Source: Toxotes chatareus
Lineage: Eukaryota; Chordata; Actinopteri; Toxotidae
Length of the DNA: 64,000 nt
Assembly (NCBI GenBank): GCA_016801885.1
Contig: CM028895.1
Span: 12,548,001-12,612,000 of the forward strand
Direction: 5' to 3'
In this document: in pieces, positions 50,801 through 61,695 of the stretch
How positions within the stretch are numbered: position 1 is the first letter of the stretch
How the letters are laid out: each line of letters starts with the position of its first letter
Made by a program: the position numbers and the translations under genes
Notes under the pieces: model-generated
The model's input: only the letters and a program-made list of their open reading frames with translations
Told to the model about the DNA's origin: nothing
Database searches by the model: none

Positions 50801-52081
50801 TACGTACAGAGAGTGGGCATATATAAAAAGACAGACTAGGGGGTAGAGCAAGTGACAAATGAGAGACTGCGGGAAAGAAAAAGCGACAGAAAATCTATAG
50901 GCTCAGAGCTGAAATTGTGTGTGGCCCTTGTTGAAAGCAGCATTGTACATAAAGGATAGCGAAGCCTTTTTATCTCACAGAGTTGTGGCGATGAAGAAGG
51001 AGGTCTGAAGATTATGTTTGTTGCCAGAGTGCAGGAGCTGCGTTCACTTTCAACTCAAAATACTCTCAAAGTGGATTTGCTTCAAAAAGCTGAAAAACCG
51101 AGAGCGTGAGGTGGATGCATATTGCAAAATAACTGTGATTGAATATCACTAATAAAATGACATGGGAGTGAAGCAAGAATCAGACTGAGTGGGAGAACCT
51201 TTTTTCAAAACTGCAAAATCTGAATTTACAGCAAACCAATTCAAGAGAACTTCTGAAAACAATGCCACCAGTAAATGTTTTCAGTTTCATTTTAAGTTGC
51301 AGAAATTGCTGTTTTGTCAATTAGTTCTAGGTCAAAATAACTTTTAACTGTGTTTCTGGAAATTTCCAACATGTCAGCATCAATTAATCTGTGGTGACTG
51401 TTTTGCAAACAGCTAACACACATTCAGAGATACCACTTCTGAATTCATGTCGTGGCTTCCATGTGGTAAATTATTCATTACGTCCCTCAGTGGTGGAAAT
51501 GTCACAGGAATGCTCTGCCACAGACAGACAAACACTGCGTCTCAGATAGCCTATGGCTGCTGTACATGTCCAACCTTGATGCATGCAGACAGTCTTTGTC
51601 TTGTGCACTGGTACAAAGATTACTGTTTCCAACAATTTTATTATTTTAACTGACGTTTCTGAAAATTTGTTTTAAAAATGTTTTCTGCACTTCCAGCTAA
51701 AACAGTTCTCTGGTGCTTTATTTTTGAAAGATCAATTACATATTTCTTCTATTGGATTATGAATTATTATCTTGCTGTGATTACGCACTACATTGAATTA
51801 CAAGGCTATAATTCTGCTCCATTCACTCTATTCAATTAACTTACACACCAACAACATAATTAACGTTCCATCAACATTAACACCTACCAACCGCCTGCAC
51901 ACGCTCCTCTGAACCAGCCAATGGAGCGAGGCCACCGGTTGCTGTCCTGTTACCTATCACGCCATTGGATGATTTAGTCATCATCTTTGTGACAGCAGCT
52001 GGTGGGTGTGTGGACTGATATAGCAACAAGGACCACAAACCAACGCCACAGTAAGTGAGTCAGAGGTGGCATATGTGTATC

Positions 52082-52130
52082 TGTGTGTGTGTGTGTGTGT
52101 GTGTGTGCGTGCGTGCGTGCGGGTGTGTGC
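52082..52130. repeat. (TG)n with (GCGT)n microsatellite
   Basis: TG dinucleotides run to about 52106, then GCGTGCGTGCGTGCGG, then TGTGTG. Potential Z-DNA-forming alternating purine/pyrimidine. Confidence 0.93.
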
Positions 52131-52401
52131 AAACAACATCTGATCTGCTATGATCTTTTTGCTCTGTTCTGTTTTGCAGCATCCAACTTTATAAACTTCC
52201 TCTCTGTTCAGCTCCCCGCACTCTGACACGTTTTACAGTTCGCATGTGTTTCATCTTTCTCACCTTATCATCCTTGCTGCCATTTGGAAACCTTGTAAGT
52301 TGAACTGAAATGAACTGAATAATGAAGGAAATTATTTTCCGACTCATTAGGACTTAAATATTCCATTTTAAATCTCCCATTTTAATTTTCCAAACATGAC
52401 T

Positions 52402-52700
52402 TTTAAACAAAAAGATCTAAATTTTGGGAAATACCCTTATTCACTCGTTTGTCGAGAGCTATCGCAGACAATAAGATTGATACCACTCTCATGCCTGTAT
52501 CACATCATTTTGTGTGGGACTATTTGTTGGCCAGGTGCAGTGAATTATTAGCATTTCCCCTGTTTGCCTTGTAGCCTCACAGCATGACTCCAGCAAGTAA
52601 CTGCGTGTGGCCAAAAAATAGTCAAGCACATAACTGCCCATAAAGCTGCAACACGTCATTTGGACAAAATCAGCAAAGCGTTCATTCAGTGTTTACACAA
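52402..52700 (+). mobile_element. MITE-like element, family R1, copy d
   Basis: Begins TTAAACAAAAAGATC, then ATTTTGGGAAATACCCTTAT, TTCACTCGTTTGTCGAGAGC, AAGATTGATACCACTCTCAT and TGCCTGTATCAC, then an interior block CCAGCAAGTAACTGCG plus GGCCAAAAAATAGTC and CATAACTGCCCATAAAGC. The right inverted arm is not recognised, so this is a partial or rearranged copy. Confidence 0.6.
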
Positions 52701-53958
52701 CGTTTCTATTAATATCTCTGCAATATCACAGCACAGAAATATGGTTCAGATCTTGTCAGAATCTGTAGACTCTGCACTTCTGAGTTCTCATCCTCACAAG
52801 ACTGTATGTGACTCACAGCCCGAGCAATGAGGCAGAGAATAGAGCTCGACACGCATGTCATCTGCGTCTCACCGTGCATAATTGGTGGACTGTGTGTCTG
52901 TCCAAGAGAGAGATCACCCCTTCAGCCTTTCCCAAATAATGACAATGATATGAGATTAATCACTAAATGATTGATTGATTAAGAAAACATTTGGCAGATT
53001 TATTAATAATGAAATTAGAATCATTGGCTGCAGCCCTACTTTCAAATGGGACATGGGACAAAAAAAATAAAAAAACTGATTGTCCAAGTCTCTGCAGATT
53101 TGTCACACTGAAATTAACCAACACCAACAGCTATTGCAGGAAAGCAGAAAACAATTCTTTTTAATTGACTGGTGACCTTTAAGGAAACTTTTTTTAAAAA
53201 CCCTAGTACACAGGAATACACTACATTTACTCTAATTAGGATTACAAGATGGCATAATTTCACCTGGCGAGACTAATTGTACTTGGCACATGGTGACGTC
53301 AGCTGTGAAGTAGACATATCCCCAACTTGGATCATTGATCTCTGCTCAGCTATAGTGACATCAGCTATCTTAGCAATTAACCTAGCTAATGAAGCAAGAG
53401 AAAAACAGCTGTTAAGAGTTATAGTTAGATATATCAGTTCCTCACACTGACCAGTTTTCTACTTTGCGAGGTCAACTATAAGGTAGAAGCTCACACAGTA
53501 AAAACAGTTACGTCCAATGGGAGGTCAGTAGCAGAGCAAAAGGCTGTCTTTTAATTTGTGGTAAAATAGGTTGCTTTTAATGAGGACTGTGGGCAGTGTG
53601 GTTTCCTGTGAGTAACTATGGAAATGACAGAACTAGAACATGCATAAAAAAAATCTTAATATCTGTATCATTGCATTCTTGCAATGTGGAGGATCTGTGC
53701 TTTTTGCAAAGACAAGGATTTCACCATCAGGACCCTAGTGTCTAAATGGTTTCAACTACAGCACAGCTAACTGTGCATGGCCAAACTGTAACATACAGTA
53801 GTGCCAGACCTCCAGCTCAGCTAGTGGTGGTATCAGCTGGCTTAGCTATTACAACAGTTAGCAGAGCAAGACATGTTGTTGACTATGGCATAGCATTAGT
53901 TCCACCGCATTAGACACAATGACTATCACTGTGACAGCATCTCATTCACAAGCACACA

Positions 53959-53960
<2 letters not shown>

Positions 53961-54032
<72 letters not shown>
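53961..54032. repeat. (CA)36 microsatellite
   Basis: Seventy-two uninterrupted bases of CA, the longest pure microsatellite in the window. Flanks are partly CA-rich as well. Confidence 0.97.
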
Positions 54033-54036
<4 letters not shown>

Positions 54037-55059
54037 CTCCCTCTATCTTACCTACGGAAATACACAGCATCCCCATTTACAGCACAATGGTGTGTTTCAC
54101 GCATGTACAGCACATGTGGCAATCTCGTTGGCATCCTACAGTAGACATGTCGACTTAAGCAACTGTTGTTCTTGCTGTTTTTGAATGAAAATGTGCACAG
54201 CGATGTCCCATTTCACAGCACAATGGGCCCTCTACAACCACACACTCACACACAAAAAGGGTCATTCACATTAATATCCTACGGTAAATTAGGTGATTTT
54301 CATATATTTTTTTGTGCTGAATACAAACACACTTGCATGCTGACACACACAGGGTATTATGTCAGTCACAGTGGCCTATTCAATATGACAACAGGTCTTC
54401 AGTTTGCACATACCTACTGTACATGACTCCATGAGCTGATAATGCTACAGCACAAGCACTTTTGCTCATGTTTATTGCATCTGTGCACATGAATATACAG
54501 TGTCCCATTCTACAATACACCTTCAGTTTCTATACAGACTTGCAGGAAAACTCCACCCGAAAATCCTCTTACACTGTTACATATCATCAGTGTGTGAGGT
54601 TTAAAGAGATTCAGGATATAGTTTGAGATGAGTGGTACCACTTTGCTTAAACCTCTCTCCTCTGCATCTACTTAAGGCAGTGATTTCCTTCATTTCCCAG
54701 GGTAGCCTCCAGAGAATCCTGGCTGAATATATCGCTCTACTGTAGCTGTTGGTTGTCAGTAACTTGCTGATACAAAGTACAGTAAAAATGCTCCTTTGGT
54801 TTTACATGTAGCCAAGATGAAGAGCTTTGTAATGATTGTAATAGTAACAGCAAGCAACTAACATTTTACTGCTGGGAAAAAGTATAAGCCATTCATCTCA
54901 CTCAAAATGTCTTGTGGGTCCTTTGTATTATGGTTTATTAAAGCTGCCCTAATTAAACTTTTTTCATGAATAATCGGTCAAATTAATGTCTGTAATGTGA
55001 AACACGATGCTTGTAGTGACAAGCCCACAGATATTCATCTTGTTTTCAGCTGTTGCACT

Positions 55060-55365
55060 CAGCTGTTGACAGTGAAAAAGGTTCTAATAAATGTGCTGTA
55101 CATTACCTGCACACCCCCAGGCAACAGAAAGACAAAGGTAGCAACTAGCCGTTAGCAGCTGAAGAGTGCAATATTTTTAACTCAGGAGATGTTGGAGACC
55201 AAAACAAAGCTAAAAGGAGCCTAGTCCACTGACCAAGAACATGATTCTAAATTAATTCATATGTTTGGTAAACAGGGAATTGTTTGCTCATATGTTCACA
55301 TATTAGGCTTATAAGGCCATACTACGTCAATGTTACGTTTGTAGCTTCTTCCACTAGCCCTAGCC
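55060..55365 (+). repeat. interspersed repeat, family R2, copy 3
   Basis: Third copy: AGCAACTAGCCGTTAGCAGC, TGAAGAGTGCAATATTTTTA, AGGAGATGTTGGAGACCAAA, ACAAAGCTAAAAGGAG, then GGCTTATAAGGCCATACTAC and GTCAATGTTACG. Same orientation as the copies at about 2.7 and 9.6 kb. Confidence 0.55.
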
Positions 55366-56378
55366 AAAAACATTTCCTATTGCTACTTTAAGATTCTCAT
55401 TCCATATCTGTGATGCATTTCTTTATATACGATTGTTAAACACTGTAGAAAAACATTTCAAATGAAGAGTTCCCTGAAAATAAAACCCACTGTACTACAG
55501 CTGCCCTTGAAATGTACTAACCTGACAGAAGATCGTCTACATTTGGCCATTTTTCTGTAGGAGACAAAAGGGACCCACCAAGATGCCATTTGCTGCTTCA
55601 TTCCATTGTTGGTCTTTTGGGGTGGATTTTTCGTTTGATTTTTATGAAGACTGAACTAATGAAATAATTTGTGTACCTTCTCGCACATCCTCACGTGCAT
55701 GCATCACATACACACCTACAGACCCATCCCTTCCTCCCTCCCTGTTGTCTTGCCTGGCACCAGTTTCCATTGACACAGATGGTGATGGGAGAAAGAGAGA
55801 TACAAAGCGAGACAGGCACAGAGAGAGAACGGCAGCATGATGATGCTATGTGTTTATATCATGTCTATTCCTCCTATTCCGTTAATCCATATATTTTTAA
55901 CCATAAATCACTTGTACCTGCTCCATACATCTATCTATCTGCCAGCCATCCACCCATGCCTCTTTTTTTCTCCAGTGTCTGAATTTATCACTCCCTGCCT
56001 CCATCTATCCATCAGGACACTTAGTACAGTCTTAGAGCTCCCACCAGCAGCCATTCATCCATTCAATCCACCTATTCCTCAATCTGTCCCACAACCCAGA
56101 TCCTACTTTGTATCATGACCTTTTTACACACCTATTAACTTCTGAAATCTGACTTCTCAGTCATCCATCTTTTTTTCCCTCCATCCACCCATCCCCTCCT
56201 TCGTGTCTGGTCACCAGGGTAAAGGTGTGTTTTTGCTGATTCCCTATAACTTGTTCTTTTGTTGTTGTTGCTGTTGAACTCTTACACGATTTAAAACAAA
56301 AAAAATCTTTTCTTTCTCCTGACTGATCCTCCCTTTTAGCCACCCCCTTACAGGATCAATAGCAATCTTAACACTTAC

Positions 56379-56432
56379 CAGCTGCATGCCACAGATGAAG
56401 GCCAAGGTACACCTGCCACTACAGCACCCCAT
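56379..56432 (-). CDS. nkain2: NKAIN2 exon 1: start codon and TM1
   Basis: Coding part of exon 1: 18 codons, MGCCSGRCTLAFICGMQL, followed by a perfect GTAAGTG donor (56378 downward), phase 0. Exon 2 then supplies VSVLERQ. The start at 56432-56430 sits in a strong Kozak context (ACCATGG). An in-frame TAG lies upstream at 56585-56583 with no ATG between, so this is the true start. GRCTL-FICGMQLV matches NKAIN2 best; the second residue block (GCC) is NKAIN3-like, but the C-terminal half of the exon and exons 2-4 favour NKAIN2. It forms TM1 with its preceding cysteine-rich cap; GC(C) near the N-terminus might be lipidated (inference). The 37-kb gap to exon 2 is consistent with the huge first introns known for this gene. 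Confidence 0.95.
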
Positions 56433-56660
56433 GGTGTCCTCCGCTTTCTCTCCTGTGGTCCACGTGGTGAAGAAACTCGTGGGTAACTCCCAAATCTCCA
56501 GCTGGACCTTCAAAAATCCAAAATGCCCCCGGAGGGCCGTCTGGCTGGCTGGCAGCCCAGGTAGAGTTGTTGGCTGCTCGGCCTAAGAGAACAGCTCCTG
56601 TACTCACAGGAGCTCAGGGAAATGAAAGACTACTACTTCATTCAAATGGAGGAGCTGCTG
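56433..56660 (-). other. nkain2: nkain2 5' UTR (extent uncertain)
   Basis: Sequence immediately upstream of the start codon. It contains a 9-bp perfect hairpin, AGCTCCTGT (56593-56601) with ACAGGAGCT (56606-56614), 4-nt loop, about 160-180 nt before the ATG. A possible splice acceptor for an upstream non-coding exon is CTGTTCTCTTAG, read on the minus strand ending at 56583, so the 5' UTR may be spliced to an exon in the CpG-rich region at 57.3-58.1 kb. A minimal upstream frame (ATG AAG TAG) begins at 56641. The transcription start is not determined. Confidence 0.5.
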
Positions 56661-57289
56661 ACAGGTTAACAGCCTGAAATGTGGTCCCCTGGATTTCCAA
56701 CACACAGGGGTCAGGGATCAAAGATGGAAGGTGGGGCCTTGGGGATGATTCAAGTCCACAAATTATTCTCGATGTATCCACGGAGCTCGGCTGTGTGGGC
56801 AAACCCTTTCCAAGCCTCTGCAACTGAGGGCAATTTAGCAGCTGGATAAATCAGGCGGTGTGGTGCATTTTGATTTACTGGCCACAAATACTGAATTAAG
56901 TCAGATTTCTGACAATGTGAGTCTCAAATAAAGACTACCTTGGTTTAAGAGGGGACTCTTGCATTAAACAAAGGTTACAGTGACTCTTCAGTTATGTCCA
57001 CAAAGGGTCCACTTGTCCAGTCATCACCTATTAGACTACAAAGTCCGGTCGACGATTACCTCGATAAGTAGCATCCTTGGCACGGTCCTGTACAGTAGCC
57101 ACTTACTGAAAGATTAAAATAAATATAAATATTTTTTAAAATACAGGGAGAGATGGTGAGATTAGATGGATATATTCACCAGATTAGACAGTCTTTTGTT
57201 TAATAATCCGATTAAGCGCCACTTGGATTTGGCTGGTTGAAACAGCCTAATTTGTTTTAGGGTGGAGAAAACAAGTGAAAGTGGTCCCT

Positions 57290-58080
57290 GCCTCCTCTAA
57301 CAGACCAGCTCCTCTCCTCTCCTCTCAGGGGAAGTCGCGGGCATGTAGCGGCAACATCCTTCACTGTTCATTCACACCGTAACCAAACACAACGTTTTTT
57401 TTTTCTTTTCTGTTCTTATCCACAAACCTGCGGTTGAAATCCAGCGTCTTAGTTGCTTTTTTAAAAATTTTATCCACTCAGAAAATGGTGAGTTTTTTTC
57501 TTTGCTAGGACGTTCTGATATGTCAACAGCCACTAGAAGCTGATTTCGGCGTCTCTGTTGGCTAGTAAAGTCCTCCTCCTCCGGTTCATCTCCCCATCAG
57601 CTCCACAACACAACCGCCGTTTTGCCAGCCCCGTCAGCCGTTGGTCGGTTCATTCACTGCCTCCTCCTCCGGTACAGCGAGAAAATCTCTACAATGTTAA
57701 GAAAAAAAAACACAGAGAAGCATGCCCACATTTCGGGTGGAGAGACAGACAGGGTGAAATTTCAGGTCGAAGTAAGTCTCTCAACGTAACGCACAAGAGG
57801 CGATATGGGCGAAATGAGGGTTAAGTTTTAGTTTGTCGTCTCGGGGTTGTCTTCAAGGAGTGGAGAGGAGAGACAATGGGAACCGGGATGGACCAACGGA
57901 CCGAGAGAGACAGCCGAGAGGAGCGTCTCCCGCCTGCCATCTGTCAAATCAAACACCAGGCAACAACATGGCGGTTCCGGGTGGAATTTCCAAAATAAAA
58001 GTCCCCAGTTTAGCTGTTGGGGACAACGTGAAATCACAGCAGTAGTGGCATACATTTCATCAGCGTCTCTGCTAGGGGTG
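57290..58080. promoter_or_regulatory. CpG-enriched candidate promoter region
   Basis: By hand count about 28 CpG dinucleotides fall in 57541-58080, far denser than elsewhere in the window. No TATA box is evident. At 57962-57979 the sequence ACAACATGGCGGTTCCGG combines a YY1-like ATGGCGG core with an ETS-like TTCCGG. The region lies 0.9-1.6 kb upstream of the nkain2 start codon and is the best candidate for its promoter. The orientation of the YY1-like motif would also fit transcription to the right, that is, a divergent or antisense RNA. The sequence near 57990 resembles the CTTTTATTTTG...CCGGAA type of block I have seen near fish transcription starts (inference). Confidence 0.45.
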
Positions 58081-58087
58081 TCAATGT

Positions 58088-58180
58088 AAAAAAAAAAATA
58101 ATAATAATAATAATAAAACAATAATAATAATAATACATAAATAATATAATAAAAATAATAATTAATAAAATAATAAAATC
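58088..58180. repeat. A-run and (AAT)n microsatellite
   Basis: A poly-A run passes into AATAATAAT units with interruptions over about 90 bp. It immediately borders the CpG-rich region and could be the tail of an insertion ending at about 58087 (the sequence GCTAGGGGTGTCAATG precedes it). Confidence 0.9.
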
Positions 58181-61100
58181 AACATTCAATAGCTACATGT
58201 TTTTGGCACAGAATTGTGTTTACATTAAATATCTTTTTTGGACTTTGCATTTTAATTTACATAATAAACATTTTTGCAGAGTAGCTAGGACAGAGTGGCC
58301 CATTTCACCTGCTTGCAAACTTAACAGGGTCTTATGTAAGTGCTCACTTTTGAAGCTGATACTGTAACATTTTAAGAGTGTCTTAAAAAAATCAACCCAT
58401 ATTTCATTTATGCAAGTAGATTATTAGGATCAAAGGTTAGGCTACCTCTAGCAGCCATAGTAATTGTAAGAGCAAAGAAGGGAGGGTAGGAGTTAGGGGG
58501 AAGTTGAGGACGGATGGTGGGATCCACAAAACAGGGCTTTCACATATGAGACCACTCTTAATTTCTCACGTGAAACTGATAGACATTGTTGTTTCTTTTA
58601 TCCATTCAGTTGTGCACCAAGTCTGAACTAGTCTGTGCATGCACCTTGCAAGAAATCATAGACCCTCAGTTTTTATAGAGGGATACAATGGAAATATAGC
58701 TTAGGCATTCTAGCCAGGTTTTATTCATGCTCATTATAAAGATTTAAATGAAAGAAAATGACTGTAAAACAGATTTGATTACATTTTGAGCAGACATTGG
58801 AAAGATAAATGTATAGAGAGGTATTGTTTTCACTCCCTTCAGAATATTTCATTCTTTGGAATGATGGACAGGAGCACGTTCTGTGCTTTTATTTTGAAGG
58901 CGTAGGGGCCTGACATCCATCCATGTTGCAGCTGGCTCTTTCTGACTTGATGAGGCTGATGTTCCGCTCGGCAGGGGAGCGGCGAGGCTCTTTTCACTCA
59001 CTGAAACACACAAACATAGACAAGAGGGAGATGTAGCTTTGGTGGGAGTGCAGCTGCTCAAGAACATGGCCTTCAACCATCAAGCATCATAATAAATGAG
59101 ACTATCCCCCTCTCTGTCTTGCATTGGAGTGTCCTGTCTGAGTTGTCAAGATAATCATTTTATCCTCATTTCTCATTCACTTAACTGAAGGCTGAAAGGT
59201 TTCCTGATAACCTGCTTTTAAGGCTGAATATTAAAATAAAATAAAAGGGGCGGCGGGGGGCATAATTGCTCACAACTATCTGTCAATTATTGGAAAGAGC
59301 CTGGGGTCGACACTTCAGAGGGTGATTGCCTCATTTGTGAATGACACTTAATTTAGCTCAGTGGCTTTGTGTTGTTCCCACAGTGGCTGGAGTTCAGCGA
59401 AGGCACCACCACAGCAGACTACGGCCAAATTAAGCCACAAAAGGCTCCTGAAAACAAGCAGCTTTCCACCAATTAAAGGTGGGGGAATTTGTGTGTGTGT
59501 ATGTGTGTATTGTGGGGGTCACTTGTGCCACGCCTATAAAATGGCCAGCAGTTTAAACAGACACAGAGGTGTAGAGGCTATCACTGCTTTAGCTATACAA
59601 CATAATGGCCTGCTTTCCCCTCACCATCAATCTCTGTCATAGCTTACCCCTCCCACACACACCCAGGAAAACAACACACGCATTCAGATTCACACACGCA
59701 TGCACAAACAAATGCACATGCACGTACACACACACATTCGAAACAAAACGCAGTGCGACAGGAGTTTAATTATGCCGCTAATCTTGAGTGACAGTGGCAT
59801 GTATAATGGTTGATTCCCCCGGGGCCACGTGTCAAAGCACCCACCCATTCATCCATCCATCCCTTCTTCTATTTATCATCTTACCTACTTAGTCATCCAT
59901 CCATTGCCCCATCCGCCCATATTTCCACTCAACTTCTTCCTTTTTTTATCTTTAATATCCTCCACCTTTCTTTTTATGTCATTCCCTGCTTCTCTCCCTC
60001 CATTCAGTTCCCTTTATCATTTATGTGCCCTTTTCCTTTTTTATGTGCTCAAAAATTCAGCCTCTCTCTAATTTCCCCTTTGTCACACATCATCTGGACT
60101 TTCACAGAGGTTACAGAGCTGGTCATTTGGGCCTGAGCTCCTGTGGCCTCTGACCAGTTAGACCTTGCCCTTGGTTCACCTAAGGGTGAAGCCTTGTTGG
60201 CTCACAGGTGAATATCACAAATTTCAGCTGTGTGAATCAAACTGAACATAAAAGCTAATGGCACAATATGAGATAGGTTAAAAATGATTAGTTAATAATC
60301 TGAAGGTGAATCACAAAAATTAATCCGCAATTTTACAACTTGATTAAACATCAAGGTGGTTTTAAAGCAAAAATCCATTACTTCTTTTTTCTGTTCTCTG
60401 TTAGTAAACTAAACATATTTGGATCTTAAGGCTGGACAAAACCAAGCAGTTCATGTTGTCACCTTGGGGCCCTGAAAACTTGTGATAAGCATTTTCACTA
60501 TTTTCTGACATTTGTTTAATCAAGGAAATAATCAGACAATTTGGTGTTAATGAAAACTGTTAGCTGCTGCCCTAACAAGTAATTTAAAAAATATCAAAGT
60601 TTAACTACACAGTGTGTCAACTATTTAAAAGCATGACGGATGAGTCCCGAATACAGAGCCATCAAAAGAGATGGCTGTGCTCTAAAATTGGCAAGCAAGG
60701 ACTGGCTGTTATGAAGAGCTTGTCTGTCAGTTTGGTGAATCCTTTGTCCTGCTCCACGTGAAATGGAGTAGGGCATTTTTAATTTTTTAAAATTATTTTT
60801 ATTTTATGTTCATATCCTCTTTTTCAAATATTTATTTTCCCACAGGTCTTGTAGCATGACATTTGCGGCATGTCACATTTCTTATCATTGCACACAATTT
60901 GGTATCTGACAAATGAACCTTTAAATGCAAAAAAAAAAACAGTTTGGAGTTGTAGTGCATCAAGTCACAAACCCACCCAAATGAAGAAGAATCAAGAGAA
61001 GCACTTAAATTTAAAAAGCTCAGTCTCAGCCTCGGAAACAGCATTTGACAAAAAAAAAACATCTCACCACAAGTTCCACTCAGTAGACGTGTTGGAGCTT

Positions 61101-61499
61101 TCAACTGTACGATGTGATCTTTGTGGACAGATGGAGTTGTTCAGCTGTCTTTGAAATATGTAAGTTCAAATTTCCATTTAGTAAACTAGTGATTTTAAAT
61201 TCAGTTGAAACTACAGATTTCACTGGACTGTGAAAAAGAAAGAAAAGCAAACGAGAAAGCCCATAAGAAAGAAAGGAGGAAAAGAAGGGAAACAATGCAC
61301 ATTTGAAAAAAGTGAGGACAAAGGCAAAAACACAAGACACCACGTTGTACTGTCGTAAATACAATGTCAGGTTACTGTTTATTCATTGTTATCAGTTGTT
61401 GTTGCAGTTACTTACGTCATTTGAAACACTGTGCTGCTTTGCCAACACATACTGCCTTCCTGTCATGTCACTGAAGCACATGTGGATTTGATTTTGACA

Positions 61500-61575
61500 G
61501 AAAAGAAGTGACCAAGAGAGCGAGGGAGTGACTGACAGATAGAAAGAGAGAGAAAAAGAGAGAGAGAGCGATAGG
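61500..61575. repeat. GA-rich tract
   Basis: GAGAGA/AAAGAGAG runs over about 75 bp on the plus strand. Confidence 0.8.
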
Positions 61576-61670
61576 CTACACCTCCTTCCAGATAGCGGGT
61601 ACGTGTTTATTACTTTATCTGTCTCGACCAGATGTCACCAGATGCCGGCTGCTGCCAGGCTATCTCAGCC

Positions 61671-61695
61671 CACACACACACACACACACACACAC
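61671..61695. repeat. (CA)12 microsatellite
   Basis: Uninterrupted CA dinucleotides. Confidence 0.95.

Larger units (their letters stand above)
18939..56378 (-). other. nkain2: nkain2 intron 1 (37.4 kb)
   Basis: Non-coding. It starts at the strong GTAAGT donor of exon 1 (56378-56373 on the minus strand) and ends at the exon 2 acceptor. Contents are listed separately: microsatellites (19.1, 31.2, 31.6, 33.6, 37.0-37.2, 52.1 and 54.0 kb), purine/pyrimidine asymmetric DNA with a palindromic triplication (23.3-24.85 kb), interspersed repeats (about 25.5, 28.5, 36.0, 40.6, 47.6, 52.4 and 55.1 kb), and complex blocks that may be conserved regulatory elements (about 32.2 and 37.3 kb, with weaker candidates near 20.8, 21.2 and 44.9 kb). 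Stretches such as 41.0-43.1, 45.0-47.5 and 48.0-51.8 kb show only unique-looking AT-rich intronic sequence. A large first intron is characteristic of NKAIN2. Confidence 0.85.

Noticed and set aside
53961..54032. Regularly repeated sequence as a CRISPR-like array (also 31191-31235 and 1201-1825)
   Set aside because: These are dinucleotide microsatellites or degenerate minisatellites without unique spacers, in a vertebrate genome.
56244..56513. Upstream extension of the nkain2 exon 1 frame to a non-ATG start
   Set aside because: The extension begins with TTG, not ATG. The ATG at 56432 has a strong Kozak context and an upstream in-frame stop, and it matches the family N-terminus.
57968..58045. 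25-codon frame beginning MAVPGGISKIKVPS at the YY1/ETS-like site
   Set aside because: The start overlaps an ATGGCGG promoter-type motif, the frame ends after 25 codons, there is no good donor, and no family is recognised. More likely promoter sequence.
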